A stretch of DNA of 64,000 bases from Mycobacterium sp. GA-1199 (GTDB lineage Bacteria > Actinomycetota > Actinomycetes > Mycobacteriales > Mycobacteriaceae): NCBI RefSeq assembly GCF_001500045.1, contig NZ_LQIX01000002.1, positions 84,733-148,732 of the forward strand, written 5' to 3'. A program made the translations under genes and the position numbers. Positions 39,664-51,487 of this stretch are shown piece after piece. Numbering within the stretch: position 1 is the first letter of the stretch; each line of letters begins with the position of its first letter. The notes below the pieces were generated by a model. That model had not been told where the DNA came from. It saw nothing but the letters and a program-made list of their open reading frames with translations, and ran no database searches.

Positions 39664-40863
39664 ATGGACGTGGCGACGACAACGGTTGGTGTCACCGATC
39701 TGAAGTTCCGCCTGGTACGTGAAGACTTCGCCGAAGCCGTGGCATGGGTGGCCCGCAATCTGCCCACCAGGCCTACGGTCCCGGTGCTCGCCGGCGTCTT
39801 GCTCACCGGCTCCGAGGACGGGTTGACGATTTCGGGATTCGACTACGAGGTTTCCGCCGAGGTGCGGGTGCCTGCCGAGATCGCCTCACCCGGCAGCGTT
39901 TTGGTTTCCGGTCGGTTGTTGTCTGACATCACCCGGGCGCTGCCCGCCAAACCGATCGACGTCAGCGTCGACGGCACGCGCGTGTCGCTGACGTGTGGTA
40001 GTTCACGCTTCTCGTTGCCGACGATGGCCGTCGAGGACTACCCCACGTTGCCCGCACTGCCCGACGAGACCGGCGTCATATCCGCCGAGCTGTTCTCCGA
40101 GGCGATCGGCCAGGTGGCCGTCGCAGCCGGCCGTGATGACACGCTGCCGATGTTGACCGGAATCCGCGTCGAAATCGCCGGGGAGAAAGTGGTTTTGGCC
40201 GCAACCGACCGGTTCCGCCTGGCGGTTCGCGAGCTGACATGGTCGACGGCCGGTCCCGACCTGGAGGCGGCGGTGCTGGTGCCGGCCAAGACACTTTCGG
40301 AAGCGGCCAAAGCCGGCTCCGACGGCGGCGACGTGCATCTGGCGCTCGGCGCGGGATCGGCGGTCGGTAAAGAGGGGCTGCTCGGTATCAGCAGCGGGGG
40401 CAAGCGCAGCACCACCCGTCTGCTCGATGCGGAGTTCCCGAAATTCCGGCAGCTGCTACCCACCGAGCACACGGCGATGGCGACGATCGGCGTCGGTGAA
40501 CTCACCGAGGCCATCAAGCGTGTGGCGCTGGTGGCCGATCGCGGTGCCCAGGTGCGGATGGAATTCTCTGAGGACTCGTTGCACCTGTCGGCGGGCGCCG
40601 ACGATGTGGGCCGCGCGGAGGAGGACCTTCCGGTCAGTTTCGCCGGTGATCCGCTGACCATCGCGTTCAACCCCACGTATCTCACGGACGGTCTGAGCTC
40701 GTTGCATTCGGAGCGGGTCACCTTCGGTTTCACCACACCCAGCCGTCCCGCGGTGTTGCGTCCGGCCAATGACGACGACACGGATGTCGGTGCGGCGGGA
40801 CCGTTCCCCGCGCAACAGACCGACTACGTCTACCTGCTGATGCCGGTGCGCCTACCCGGCTGA
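39664..40863 (+). CDS. dnaN: DNA polymerase III beta sliding clamp
   Basis: A 399-residue clamp made of three tandem beta-clamp domains. N-terminal [35 protein letters not shown], middle [12 protein letters not shown], and C-terminal [29 protein letters not shown] with the final [12 protein letters not shown] are typical. It encircles DNA and tethers Pol III and other enzymes through its hydrophobic pocket. ATG at 39664 has GAAGGGA upstream. It is the first gene after oriC. Confidence 0.98.
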   Translation: MDVATTTVGVTDLKFRLVREDFAEAVAWVARNLPTRPTVPVLAGVLLTGSEDGLTISGFDYEVSAEVRVPAEIASPGSVLVSGRLLSDITRALPAKPIDVSVDGTRVSLTCGSSRFSLPTMAVEDYPTLPALPDETGVISAELFSEAIGQVAVAAGRDDTLPMLTGIRVEIAGEKVVLAATDRFRLAVRELTWSTAGPDLEAAVLVPAKTLSEAAKAGSDGGDVHLALGAGSAVGKEGLLGISSGGKRSTTRLLDAEFPKFRQLLPTEHTAMATIGVGELTEAIKRVALVADRGAQVRMEFSEDSLHLSAGADDVGRAEEDLPVSFAGDPLTIAFNPTYLTDGLSSLHSERVTFGFTTPSRPAVLRPANDDDTDVGAAGPFPAQQTDYVYLLMPVRLPG

Positions 40864-40892
40864 CCGGCCCGGACCCTACGGAAGGGGCGCTC

Positions 40893-41786
40893 ATGCAACT
40901 CGGCCTGGTCGGTCTCGGCAAGATGGGCTTCAACATGCGCGAGCGCCTGCGCGAAGGAGGCCATGAAGTCGTCGGTTACGACCCGAGACCGGAAGTGACC
41001 GACGTGCCCACGCTCGCCGCCCTGGCCGAAGCCCTTGATGCTCCCCGGGTGGTGTGGGTGATGGTGCCCTCGGGACCGATCACCCGCGACACCATCACCG
41101 CCCTGGCCGATGAGCTCGACGCGGGTGATCTGGTCATCGACGGTGGAAATTCCCGTTACACCGAGGACGCCCCGCACGCGAAACTGTTGGGCGAGAAGGG
41201 AATTGCGTTCATCGACGCCGGTGTTTCCGGCGGGGTGTGGGGATTGACCGAAGGCTACGGCCTGATGGTCGGCGGCAGCGACGCCGACGTCGAACGCGTG
41301 ATGCCGATCTTCGACACGTTGCGGCCGCCGGGGCCGCGAGAAGATGGGTTCGTGCACGCCGGGCCGGTCGGCGCGGGCCACTACGCGAAGATGGTGCACA
41401 ACGGCATCGAGTACGGCCTGATGATGGCCTACGCCGAGGGCTACGAACTGTTGGCCGCCGAAGACCTGATCACCGACACCCAAGCCGTCATCCAGGCGTG
41501 GAGCAACGGCACCGTGGTGCGGTCCTGGTTGCAGCAGTTGCTCGCCAAGGCGTTGAAGGAGGACCCGGAATTCGGTGAGATCAGCGGATACACCGAGGAT
41601 TCCGGCGAGGGTCGGTGGACCGTCGAGGAGGCCATCCATCACCGAGTGCCGATGCCGGTGATCGCGGCGTCGCTGTTCGCGCGGTTCGCCTCCCGCCAGG
41701 AGGAGTCCCCCGCGATGAAGGCGGTTTCTGCTCTGCGCAACCAGTTCGGTGGGCACGCGGTCAAACGGGTCAGCGAGTCGGGGTAG
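40893..41786 (+). CDS. gnd: 6-phosphogluconate dehydrogenase (decarboxylating), short form
   Basis: A 297-residue enzyme converting 6-phosphogluconate to ribulose 5-phosphate. It is the short GndA-like form, commonly NAD-linked. N-terminal Rossmann motif [27 protein letters not shown], the substrate loop [21 protein letters not shown] and the catalytic Lys/Asn segment [16 protein letters not shown] are visible. It lies between dnaN and recF, as in several non-tuberculous mycobacteria; M. tuberculosis lacks a gene here. ATG at 40893 lies 29 bp after dnaN behind GGAAGGGG, and recF follows 11 bp after its stop, so co-transcription with dnaN and recF is likely. Confidence 0.95.
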   Translation: MQLGLVGLGKMGFNMRERLREGGHEVVGYDPRPEVTDVPTLAALAEALDAPRVVWVMVPSGPITRDTITALADELDAGDLVIDGGNSRYTEDAPHAKLLGEKGIAFIDAGVSGGVWGLTEGYGLMVGGSDADVERVMPIFDTLRPPGPREDGFVHAGPVGAGHYAKMVHNGIEYGLMMAYAEGYELLAAEDLITDTQAVIQAWSNGTVVRSWLQQLLAKALKEDPEFGEISGYTEDSGEGRWTVEEAIHHRVPMPVIAASLFARFASRQEESPAMKAVSALRNQFGGHAVKRVSESG

Positions 41787-41797
41787 GCGGTCGCACC

Positions 41798-42958
41798 GTG
41801 TACGTCCGCCGCCTGGCGTTGACCGACTTCCGATCGTGGCCGCGCGTCGAATTGGATCTCGAACCCGGCAGGACCGTGTTTGTCGGGCCGAACGGCTTCG
41901 GTAAGACGAATCTCGTTGAGGCTCTTTGGTATTCGTCGACCCTCGCATCGCATCGGGTCGCCACGGATGCGCCGCTGATACGGACCGGCGCCGAACGTGC
42001 GGTGGTGTCGACCATCGTCGTCAACGAAGGCCGGGAACTGGCGGTGGACCTGGAGGTCACGGCCGGGCGGGCCAACAAGGCCCGCATCAACCGCTCCCCC
42101 GTTCGCTCCGCCCGCGAGATTCTCGGCGTGCTGCGGGCCGTGCTGTTCGCCCCGGAGGACCTGGCCCTGGTGCGGGGCGATCCGGGTGAGCGACGCCGCT
42201 ATCTCGACGAACTCGCCACCACTCGACGCCCGCAGGTGGCCGCGATCCGCGCGGATTACGACAAGGTGCTGCGCCAGCGAACCGCGCTGCTCAAGACGGC
42301 GTCCAGTGCTCGATTCCGCGGTGACCGAAGCGTTTTCGACACCCTCGACGTGTGGGACAGCCACCTCGCCGAGAACGGGTCGAAGCTCATCGCCGCACGG
42401 GTTGACCTGGTCAACCAACTGGCACCGGAGGTGGAGAAGGCATACCAGCTGCTGGCACCGTCGTCGCGGCCTGCGGCGATCCGCTACCGCAGCGGTGTGG
42501 AGGTGGTGGAGGCAGAAGCGGCGGCGGGCACCGCCGATGCCGAGATGTTCGAGGCGGCCCTGCTGGACGCCTTGGCGCGGAGAAGGGACGCCGAACTGGA
42601 ACGCGGAGTGTGCCTGGTGGGGCCCCACCGCGACGACCTCGAACTGCGGTTGGGTGACCAGGTCGCGAAAGGCTTTGCCAGCCATGGGGAATCATGGTCG
42701 ATGGCGTTGTCGCTGCGGCTGGCCGCCTACGAACTACTGCGTACGGAAGGGGGCGATCCGGTGTTGTTGCTCGACGATGTGTTCGCCGAGCTGGACAAGG
42801 CGCGCAGGCAGGCCCTGGCCTCGGTCGCGGCCTCGGCCGAGCAGGTCTTGGTCACGGCGGCCGTGCCAGAGGACGTCCCAGCCGACTGGGACGCGCGCAG
42901 GATTGGAGTGACGATGCGCGACGAGCATCTCGGACGGATCTCGGTGGTGGAGCCATGA
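41798..42958 (+). CDS. recF: DNA replication and repair protein RecF
   Basis: A 386-residue SMC-like ATPase that loads RecA at gaps together with RecO/R. Walker [11 protein letters not shown] sits at about residue 30, the signature-like region [16 protein letters not shown] and Walker [14 protein letters not shown] near the C terminus, with the arm region between. GTG at 41798 gives a length equal to other mycobacterial RecF proteins (about 385); the frame is open upstream inside gnd but is not needed. Its TGA overlaps the next ATG. Confidence 0.96.
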   Translation: MYVRRLALTDFRSWPRVELDLEPGRTVFVGPNGFGKTNLVEALWYSSTLASHRVATDAPLIRTGAERAVVSTIVVNEGRELAVDLEVTAGRANKARINRSPVRSAREILGVLRAVLFAPEDLALVRGDPGERRRYLDELATTRRPQVAAIRADYDKVLRQRTALLKTASSARFRGDRSVFDTLDVWDSHLAENGSKLIAARVDLVNQLAPEVEKAYQLLAPSSRPAAIRYRSGVEVVEAEAAAGTADAEMFEAALLDALARRRDAELERGVCLVGPHRDDLELRLGDQVAKGFASHGESWSMALSLRLAAYELLRTEGGDPVLLLDDVFAELDKARRQALASVAASAEQVLVTAAVPEDVPADWDARRIGVTMRDEHLGRISVVEP

Positions 42959-43506
42959 CGTCGCCCGACGAAGCGGGGCCGCCCGAACACCTGGCGCACC
43001 TGCGCGGGATGGATCTGGTTCGGCGCACCCTCGAGGAGGCGCGCGGTGCGGCGCGCAGCCAGGGTAAGGAGGTCGGTCGCGGCCGCGGTGCGGCGCCTCG
43101 AAAGATCGCCGGTAATACGCGTCGGCGGTGGTCTGGTCCAGGCCCGGACTCCCGCGATCCGCAGCCGTTCGGGCCCGCCGCAAGCGAACTGGCCCGTAGC
43201 CGCGGATGGTCCGGACGCGTCGCCGAGGGCGCGGTGTTCGGCCGCTGGCCCGGCGTCGTCGGTGAGGGTATCGCCGCACACGCGACGCCGACCTCCCTCA
43301 ACGAGGGTGTGTTGACCATCTCGGCGGAGTCCACGGCATGGGCCACGCAGTTGCGGATGGTGCAGGCACAGGTGTTGGCCAAGATCGCGGACGCGGTGGG
43401 AGACGGCGTCGTCAAATCGCTGAAGATCGTCGGACCGGTCGCGCCGTCGTGGCGCAAGGGCCGCTACCACATCGCGGGCCGAGGCCCCCGCGACACATAC
43501 GGATAG
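42955..43506 (+). CDS. DUF721 family protein (Rv0004-type)
   Basis: A 183-residue DciA-like DUF721 protein. The N-terminal half is charged and disordered ([25 protein letters not shown]). The conserved C-terminal domain (about 85-183) has [41 protein letters not shown] and ends [24 protein letters not shown]721/DciA proteins are proposed DnaB helicase loaders in bacteria lacking DnaC, and M. tuberculosis Rv0004 is reported to act that way. The ATG overlaps the recF stop (ATGA). Confidence 0.92.
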   Translation: MTSPDEAGPPEHLAHLRGMDLVRRTLEEARGAARSQGKEVGRGRGAAPRKIAGNTRRRWSGPGPDSRDPQPFGPAASELARSRGWSGRVAEGAVFGRWPGVVGEGIAAHATPTSLNEGVLTISAESTAWATQLRMVQAQVLAKIADAVGDGVVKSLKIVGPVAPSWRKGRYHIAGRGPRDTYG

Positions 43507-43522
43507 CGCTCGGGACCGCACT

Positions 43523-43575
43523 TGCCTGAAAGGCGCGAGAACGCCGCAATCCTAGTTCTCAAGCGTCTTCAGGCA
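43523..43575 (+). terminator. Large imperfect hairpin after the DUF721 gene
   Basis: TGCCTGAA (43523-43530) pairs with TTCAGGCA (43568-43575), and GAGAAC (43537-43542) pairs with GTTCTC (43555-43560), with a small internal loop and a 12-base hairpin loop. It begins 16 bases after the DUF721 stop. No T-run follows, so it may be a mycobacterial-type terminator without U-tract or a regulatory structure in front of the gyrB promoter. Confidence 0.5.
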
Positions 43576-43634
43576 CCCGAGATCGAGAAATTCCACAGGC
43601 GGCCCAAATAGGTGTGCAGAAACGCCGCCTCAGA

Positions 43635-45776
<2,142 letters not shown>

Positions 45777-45822
45777 CGGCAAGCCCACCGGCGAACACTC
45801 AACCCGATACTAAGGCTGATTG

Positions 45823-48800
45823 ATGACTGATACGACGTTGCCGCCCGGCGACGAAGCAGGTGACCGCATCGAGCCGGTCGACATCCAGCAGGAGATGCAG
45901 CGCAGTTACATCGACTACGCGATGAGCGTGATCGTCGGGCGCGCGCTGCCCGAGGTGCGCGACGGCCTCAAGCCGGTGCACCGGCGGGTGCTCTACGCGA
46001 TGTTCGACTCCGGTTTCCGTCCGGACCGCAGCCACGCGAAATCCGCACGCTCCGTTGCCGAGACGATGGGTAACTACCACCCGCACGGTGACGCCTCGAT
46101 CTACGACACCCTCGTGCGCATGGCCCAACCGTGGTCGCTGCGCTACCCGCTGGTCGACGGGCAGGGCAACTTCGGTTCGCCGGGCAACGACCCGCCGGCC
46201 GCCATGAGGTACTGCGTCACGGGAGACGCGCTCGTGTTGTTGCCGAATGGCACGTCGGTCGCGATTCGCGACGTGTTCCCGGGCGCCCAGCCGAATTCCG
46301 ACAACGTCATCGACTTGAAAGTGGTTGGGCGTCACGGTGAACCGGTAGTCGCCGACCGATTGTTCCACTCGGGCGACCACGCCACCTACACCGTCCGCAC
46401 CGTGGAGGGCCACGAGCTAACCGGCACTGCTAACCACCCGCTACTGTGCCTCGATCAGGTCGGTGGCGTCCAAACGCTCGAGTGGAAGCTGGTCGAGGAC
46501 CTCCGCCCGGGTGATCGCGTGGCGATGCTCCCCGATTGTGCATCTCACGACACAAGTGGGCGAGATTCCGTCGGAGAGTTCACAATCGACAAGTATCACT
46601 ACGCTCGCGTGGCTTCAGTCACTGATGCCGGCGTGCAGCCGGTGTACAGCCTCCGCATCGATACCGACGACCACGCGTTCATCACAAACGGCTTCGTCAG
46701 CCACAACACGGAAGCGCGGCTCACTCCGCTGGCGATGGAGATGCTGCGCGAAATCGACGAGGAGACAGTCGATTTCATCCCGAACTACGACGGGCGGGTG
46801 CAGGAACCCACCGTCCTGCCGAGCCGGTTCCCCAACCTGTTGGCCAACGGTTCGGGCGGTATCGCCGTCGGTATGGCCACCAACATTCCGCCGCACAACC
46901 TGCGTGAGCTGGCCGACGCGGTGTACTGGTGCCTGGAGAATTTCGAGGCCGACGAGGAGGCCACGCTGGCCGCCGTCACCGAACGCGTCAAAGGCCCGGA
47001 CTTTCCCACCTCCGGCCTGATCGTCGGATCCCAGGGCATTTCCGACATGTACACCACCGGCCGCGGGTCGGTGCGCATGCGCGGTGTGGTGGAGATCGAA
47101 GAGGACAGCCGCGGCCGCACCGGCATCGTCATCACCGAGCTGCCGTATCAGGTCAACCACGACAACTTCATCACCTCGGTCGCCGAGCAGGTCCGCGACG
47201 GCAAGCTGGCCGGCATCTCCAACATCGAGGACCAGTCCAGCGACCGGGTCGGCCTACGCATCGTCATTGAGATCAAGCGCGATGCGGTGGCCAAGGTGGT
47301 GCTCAACAACCTCTACAAGCACACCCAGTTGCAGACCAGCTTCGGGGCCAACATGCTGGCCATCGTCGACGGTGTTCCGCGCACGCTGCGCCTCGACCAG
47401 CTGATCCGCCATTACGTAAACCACCAACTCGACGTGATCGTGCGGCGCACCCGATACCGGTTGCGCAAGGCCAACGAGCGGGCCCACATCCTGCGCGGTC
47501 TGGTCAAAGCGCTCGACGCGCTCGACGAGGTGATCGCGTTGATCCGCGCGTCGGAGACCGTCGACGTGGCGCGCCAGGGCCTGATCGAGCTGCTCGACAT
47601 CGACGACATCCAGGCCCAGGCAATCCTGGACATGCAGCTGCGCCGCCTGGCCGCCCTGGAACGGCAGCGCATCGTCGACGATCTGGCCAAGATCGAGGCC
47701 GAGATCGCCGACCTCGAAGACATCCTGGCCAAGCCCGAACGGCAGCGCGGGATCGTGCGCGATGAGCTCAAAGAGATCGTCGACAAGTACGGCGACGACC
47801 GGCGCACCAGGATCGTCGCCGCCGACGGTGAGGTCGCCGACGAGGATCTGATCGCCCGCGAGGACGTCGTCGTCACCATCACCGAGACCGGCTACGCCAA
47901 GCGCACCAAGACCGACCTGTACCGCAGCCAGAAGCGCGGCGGCAAGGGCGTGCAGGGCGCCGGGCTCAAACAGGACGACATCGTCAACCACTTCTTCGTC
48001 TGCTCGACGCACGACTGGATCCTGTTCTTCACCACCCAGGGCCGGGTCTATCGCGCCAAGGCATACGAACTGCCCGAGGCATCGCGCACCGCGCGGGGCC
48101 AACATGTGGCGAACCTGCTGGCGTTCCAGCCGGAAGAACGGATCGCGCAGGTCATCCAGCTCAAGACCTACGAGGATGCGCCGTACCTGGTGTTGGCCAC
48201 CCGCAACGGGCTGGTGAAGAAGTCGCGGCTGGTCGACTTCGACTCCAACCGCTCCGGCGGCATCGTCGCGGTCAACCTGCGCGACGGCGACGAGCTGGTC
48301 GGCGCGGTCTTGTGTTCGGCCGACGACGACCTACTGCTGGTGTCGGCCAAGGGTCAGTCGATCCGGTTCTCGGCAACCGATGAGGCACTGCGGCCGATGG
48401 GTCGTGCAACCTCCGGCGTACAGGGCATGCGGTTCAACACCGACGACGAGCTGCTGTCGCTCAACGTCGTGCGACCGGATACGTATCTGCTGGTCGCCAC
48501 GTCCGGCGGGTACGCCAAGCGCACCGCCATCGACGAGTACCCGGTGCAGGGACGCGGCGGTAAAGGGGTCCTGACGATCCAATTCGACAAGCGCCGTGGC
48601 AATCTTGTGGGAGCGTTGATCGTCGATGACGACACAGAGTTGTACGCCATCACCTCCGGTGGGGGCGTCATCCGGACGGCGGCTCGCCAGGTTCGCAAGG
48701 CCGGGCGGCAAACCAAGGGCGTTCGGTTGATGAACCTGGGTGAGGGCACGACACTGATAGCCATCGCGCGCAACGCCGAGGAAGGCGACAGCACCGACGA

Positions 48801-48825
48801 GGTCAACACCGACCCCGGTGCCTGA
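45823..48825 (+). CDS. gyrA: DNA gyrase subunit A precursor containing an in-frame intein
   Basis: A 1000-residue precursor. Residues 1-130 and 296-1000 are GyrA (835 residues after splicing, normal for mycobacteria); residues 131-295 are an intein. The N-extein carries the winged-helix and quinolone region [10 protein letters not shown], with Ala91 and Ser92 and Asp95 in precursor numbering, and ends MRY with the DNA-cleaving tyrosine at 130. The C-extein resumes [13 protein letters not shown], then the tower, coiled-coil dimer interface and C-terminal beta-pinwheel with the GyrA-box [13 protein letters not shown] at 45823 matches mycobacterial GyrA; a TTG directly before it is ignored. Active gyrase requires removal of the intein. 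Confidence 0.97.
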   Translation: MTDTTLPPGDEAGDRIEPVDIQQEMQRSYIDYAMSVIVGRALPEVRDGLKPVHRRVLYAMFDSGFRPDRSHAKSARSVAETMGNYHPHGDASIYDTLVRMAQPWSLRYPLVDGQGNFGSPGNDPPAAMRYCVTGDALVLLPNGTSVAIRDVFPGAQPNSDNVIDLKVVGRHGEPVVADRLFHSGDHATYTVRTVEGHELTGTANHPLLCLDQVGGVQTLEWKLVEDLRPGDRVAMLPDCASHDTSGRDSVGEFTIDKYHYARVASVTDAGVQPVYSLRIDTDDHAFITNGFVSHNTEARLTPLAMEMLREIDEETVDFIPNYDGRVQEPTVLPSRFPNLLANGSGGIAVGMATNIPPHNLRELADAVYWCLENFEADEEATLAAVTERVKGPDFPTSGLIVGSQGISDMYTTGRGSVRMRGVVEIEEDSRGRTGIVITELPYQVNHDNFITSVAEQVRDGKLAGISNIEDQSSDRVGLRIVIEIKRDAVAKVVLNNLYKHTQLQTSFGANMLAIVDGVPRTLRLDQLIRHYVNHQLDVIVRRTRYRLRKANERAHILRGLVKALDALDEVIALIRASETVDVARQGLIELLDIDDIQAQAILDMQLRRLAALERQRIVDDLAKIEAEIADLEDILAKPERQRGIVRDELKEIVDKYGDDRRTRIVAADGEVADEDLIAREDVVVTITETGYAKRTKTDLYRSQKRGGKGVQGAGLKQDDIVNHFFVCSTHDWILFFTTQGRVYRAKAYELPEASRTARGQHVANLLAFQPEERIAQVIQLKTYEDAPYLVLATRNGLVKKSRLVDFDSNRSGGIVAVNLRDGDELVGAVLCSADDDLLLVSAKGQSIRFSATDEALRPMGRATSGVQGMRFNTDDELLSLNVVRPDTYLLVATSGGYAKRTAIDEYPVQGRGGKGVLTIQFDKRRGNLVGALIVDDDTELYAITSGGGVIRTAARQVRKAGRQTKGVRLMNLGEGTTLIAIARNAEEGDSTDEVNTDPGA
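46213..46707 (+). other. GyrA mini-intein (165 aa, no homing endonuclease)
   Basis: It starts with Cys1 ([13 protein letters not shown], block A) and has block [11 protein letters not shown] with the conserved Thr and His. Block F is [19 protein letters not shown]...DHAFITNG, and it ends FVSHN (block G, penultimate His164 and Asn165), followed by extein Thr. Its sequence is clearly related to the M. xenopi GyrA mini-intein (198 aa) and occupies the same site, directly after the catalytic tyrosine. The linker where an endonuclease would sit is only about 25 residues ([19 protein letters not shown]), so it cannot home by itself. My base count gives about 62% GC for the intein against about 67% for the preceding 390 bp of gyrA. 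All splice-junction residues look intact. Confidence 0.96.
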
Positions 48826-48855
48826 TCCGGGGACGGGACCAGTGAGGAGCCGTAG

Positions 48856-49755
48856 GTGAGTTCACCGAACGAGCCGGGACACCCCCGCGGGGGCGACGGT
48901 CCAGGCGGCGCCAACGGCTCCGCGACCAACCAGGACGCCCCCGGCGCCCGGTCCGAGGTTCCCGACCGCGCCGAGGTGCCGCCATGGCAGCGCGGCCCGG
49001 CGGCCCGGACCGCGCACCCGGGCCAGCGGCCCCCGGAGCCGCCGAGGCGGGCTCCAGCACCTGGGCCGCGCGGGGAGGGCCCCGGCGACGACGGCCATCC
49101 CCCCGAGCGGACGGGTGAGGACCAGCGCGGTAATCCGAACAACTCGCCCACAGCCGGAGCCCGGCCGAATCGGTACCTCGTGGGTGCGGGGACGCCCACC
49201 GAGGAGGTCCCGCCACGGAGCGAGCGGCCCGAGCAACCGCGCCCCGAGGCGTACGCGAGCGAGTTACCGGACCTGTCCGGGCCGATGCCGCGCCCGGCCC
49301 AGCAGCGCAAGCCCGCCGACCGTCCGCACCCGGAGCCCGGAAGCCGCCCCGCGTCCGGGGCGCGCGTCCAGGTCGGAACCCGGCACAAGGGCCCGGTGCG
49401 CGCCAGCATGCAGATCCGCCGGATCGACCCCTGGAGCACGCTCAAGGTGTCGGCGGTGCTGTCGGTCGCGCTGTTCTTCGTGTGGATGATCGCCGTCGCG
49501 TTCCTGTACCTCGTGCTCGGCGGCATGGGCGTGTGGAGCAAGCTCAACACCAACGTCGGCGACCTGCTCACCAGCGCCGGCGGCGGTTCCGGCGGTGAAT
49601 TGGTGTCCAGCGGAACCATCTTCGGGGGTGCGACGCTGATCGGGTTGGTCAACATCGTGCTGCTGACTGCGATGGCGACCATCGGCGCCTTCATCTACAA
49701 CCTGACCACAGACTTGGTCGGCGGGGTGGAAGTGACGCTCGCCGACCGGGATTGA
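48856..49755 (+). CDS. DUF3566 membrane protein (Rv0007-type)
   Basis: A 299-residue protein. Residues 1-185 are disordered, rich in Pro, Gly, Arg and Glu. A conserved C-terminal DUF3566 domain follows with [34 protein letters not shown] (helix 1), an extracytoplasmic segment [19 protein letters not shown], and a second helix [32 protein letters not shown]. It follows gyrA by 30 bp in nearly all actinobacteria and ends just before tRNA-Ile. Function is unknown. GTG at 48856 follows GAGGAG-like sequence. Confidence 0.9.
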   Translation: MSSPNEPGHPRGGDGPGGANGSATNQDAPGARSEVPDRAEVPPWQRGPAARTAHPGQRPPEPPRRAPAPGPRGEGPGDDGHPPERTGEDQRGNPNNSPTAGARPNRYLVGAGTPTEEVPPRSERPEQPRPEAYASELPDLSGPMPRPAQQRKPADRPHPEPGSRPASGARVQVGTRHKGPVRASMQIRRIDPWSTLKVSAVLSVALFFVWMIAVAFLYLVLGGMGVWSKLNTNVGDLLTSAGGGSGGELVSSGTIFGGATLIGLVNIVLLTAMATIGAFIYNLTTDLVGGVEVTLADRD

Positions 49756-49795
49756 TTGTCGGCCCGCCGACGGATTGATTGTCGCTCGCCGACGG
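49751..49795. repeat. Imperfect tandem duplication at the DUF3566 stop codon
   Basis: ATTGATTGTCGGCCCGCCGA plus CGG (49751-49773) is followed directly by a 22-bp near-copy (49774-49795) ending in the same CCGACGG. The DUF3566 stop TGA lies in the first unit. Each unit contains a small self-complementary element such as GTCGGC-CC-GCCGAC, so the pair may act as a transcript-end structure. It is likely a recent slippage duplication. Confidence 0.55.
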
Positions 49796-49816
49796 AGCGC
49801 AGGCGTGCACTGCGGT

Positions 49817-49846
49817 TTGGGCGCAAGCCCACGATTGCGGTAATCT
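49817..49846 (+). promoter_or_regulatory. tRNA-Ile promoter
   Basis: TTGGGC (49817-49822) and TAATCT (49841-49846) with an 18-bp spacer lie 27 bp before the mature tRNA-Ile. This would give a short 5' leader for RNase P removal. Confidence 0.5.
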
Positions 49847-49872
49847 CGTCGCTCGGCCATCCCGGCGGTAAC

Positions 49873-49946
49873 GGGGCTATAGCTCAGGCGGTTAGAGCGC
49901 TTCGCTGATAACGAAGAGGTCGGAGGTTCGAGTCCTCCTAGCCCCA
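49873..49946 (+). tRNA. tRNA-Ile (GAT)
   Basis: A 74-nt cloverleaf: acceptor GGGGCTA pairs with TAGCCCC, D arm AGCTCAGGCGGTTAGAGC, anticodon arm CTTCGCTGATAACGAAG with anticodon GAT at 49907-49909, variable loop AGGTC, and T arm GGAGGTTCGAGTCCTCC. The discriminator base is A at 49946. CCA is not encoded. Confidence 0.97.
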
Positions 49947-49962
49947 CGGAAAGGTTCACACC

Positions 49963-50091
49963 ATGAGGCGGGTGCTGCTGATCGTCACGGCGATCGCCGC
50001 GGCAGTCACCGTCGCGGTCTGGCGTTCGCGCCACGGCATCGAGGTGTGGCACGCGGCGCCCGATGCGCCGCCTGCAAACCAGGGGCCTTAG
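49963..50091 (+). CDS. Small DLW-39-like membrane peptide
   Basis: A 42-residue open frame between the two tRNA genes: MRRVLLIVTAIAAAVTVAVW (a single membrane helix), then RSRHGIEVWHAAPDAPPANQGP. The position between tRNA-Ile and tRNA-Ala and the helix followed by (D/E)-(L/V)-W match the tiny actinobacterial proteins called DLW-39, though this copy has EVW. AAAGG lies about 10 bases before the ATG at 49963. The last codons and the stop TAG overlap the first 10 bases of tRNA-Ala, which is unusual but seems genuine for this arrangement. Function is unknown. Confidence 0.6.
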   Translation: MRRVLLIVTAIAAAVTVAVWRSRHGIEVWHAAPDAPPANQGP

Positions 50092-50154
50092 CTCAGTTGG
50101 TAGAGCGCTACCTTTGCAAGGTAGATGTCAGGAGTTCGATTCTCCTAGGCTCCA
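50082..50154 (+). tRNA. tRNA-Ala (TGC)
   Basis: A 73-nt cloverleaf: acceptor GGGGCCT pairs with AGGCTCC (one G-T pair), D arm AGCTCAGTTGGTAGAGC, anticodon arm CTACCTTTGCAAGGTAG with anticodon TGC at 50115-50117, and T arm AGGAGTTCGATTCTCCT. The discriminator is A at 50154; CCA is not encoded. It is probably cotranscribed with tRNA-Ile. Confidence 0.97.
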
Positions 50155-50232
50155 CAGGATGAATCGCGGGGCGGCACGCGCGTTTTGCGGCATTCGGTTG
50201 GTCGGAGTCATTCGCGTGGCCGCCCCGAGACT

Positions 50233-51468
50233 TCACCTTCGTGGCCCAAGCCAATGGTCGATTTCAAGGGCTACGCCGACCTCCAGCCAGCGCGTGGGCC
50301 AACGCTGGGGAAGCAACTGTTCCGCGCGCTGCAGTCGATTGAGCACCGTGTTGCGGTGTGTGAACAACACCTGTGCGGCACCGGCAGCGCTCAGGCCCTC
50401 GCGTACGTAGACCCGCACGGTTTTGCGCAGGTCCGCGTCTGCGGTGGCCAGCCGCCCCAGCACCCGGATGACGTAGGCGTTCGCCGCCTGTTCATCGCGC
50501 GTCGCAAGGTGAACCAGCGCGATGTCATCGAAGGCTGCCGCGCGCACCTGGTGTGCCCGGAGCAGGAGTACTTGTGCGCTCACCGCCTCGAAATGGCTGC
50601 GGCGGAAGCCCTCGACGTCGATGCCTGAGCCGCCGACCGCCAGTCGCACCGCGCCCTCGTCGAGATCAGCCGGGTCGGCCTCGAGAGCCTCGGTGAGGAC
50701 ACCCGGGTCCAGTGGCTGGTGCGAACCCAGCCAGAGCCACACCGAGGAGGAGCTGGCCGGTACAGCCAGCATCTGCGGGGCCCCGGCGCGACGTCGCAAC
50801 TCGGTCGCTGTTCGCATCAACGCGGCCTGGTCGGGCATCGTGGCCACGGTCCACAGCACGGCGGCGAGATGGGCGCCGCGAAGGCGGTAGCCGAGGCGGT
50901 GCTCGGCGAGGTCGACGTCGGCCGGGTCCTCGTCCAGCAGCTGGGTGACCGTCGCGAGTCGCTGGGTGTGCGACTGCCACACGTAGTCTTCGCGCTCCCG
51001 GTCGATGAGTGTGGTCAGCTCGTCGAGCGTGGTGTCCACCCATGAGGTGAGCGAAGCGAAGACCAGCTCCAATGATGCTGCCAGGACCGCCGGATCCGTC
51101 TCCAACTCGAAGCTGCGCAGCATCCACAACCGCCAGACCTCGTCTTTCGCGACGTGGTACGCCATCCACAAGGCGTGGTCGGCTCCCCGCCGGATCACTT
51201 CGCGAGCAATGCCGACGACCGGCCTGGCGAGCGTCGGCTGCACCGGCTCGTGGGGTGCGGTCGTGATCGTGCTGAGCCAGTGCCGGATGTTGAGGCGGGT
51301 CGACTCGCGGGCTTCTTCCACCATCACCGGATCGGCGTTGAACGGCTCCCCGAGGCCCGTCAGCGCGGCGTCCTCCGCGCGTGGCAGTGCGCCGCTCTGC
51401 GGGTCGACGAACCAGGCCGCGACGGTGTGCACGAGCCTCTCGACGCTGCGATCTTCGTCCGTGGCCAT
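50233..51468 (-). CDS. PucR/CdaR-type helix-turn-helix regulator
   Basis: A 411-residue regulator of the PucR type. The N-terminal and central parts (about 1-280) are a sensory region (RHWLSTITTAPHEP, AREVIRRGADHALWMAYHVAKDEVWRLWM, REDYVWQSHTQRLATVTQLL). The C-terminal about 60 residues are the PucR HTH domain: LRKTVRVYVREGLSAAGAAQVLFTHRNTVLNRLQRAEQLL. ATG at 51468 is preferred; an ATG at 51531 would extend through the operator region. It is divergent from the monooxygenase-hydrolase pair, which it most likely controls through the palindromes at 51488-51531. Confidence 0.88.
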   Translation of the reverse strand: MATDEDRSVERLVHTVAAWFVDPQSGALPRAEDAALTGLGEPFNADPVMVEEARESTRLNIRHWLSTITTAPHEPVQPTLARPVVGIAREVIRRGADHALWMAYHVAKDEVWRLWMLRSFELETDPAVLAASLELVFASLTSWVDTTLDELTTLIDREREDYVWQSHTQRLATVTQLLDEDPADVDLAEHRLGYRLRGAHLAAVLWTVATMPDQAALMRTATELRRRAGAPQMLAVPASSSSVWLWLGSHQPLDPGVLTEALEADPADLDEGAVRLAVGGSGIDVEGFRRSHFEAVSAQVLLLRAHQVRAAAFDDIALVHLATRDEQAANAYVIRVLGRLATADADLRKTVRVYVREGLSAAGAAQVLFTHRNTVLNRLQRAEQLLPQRWPTRWLEVGVALEIDHWLGPRR

Positions 51469-51487
51469 GCCCGAAGCGTACGCCGAA

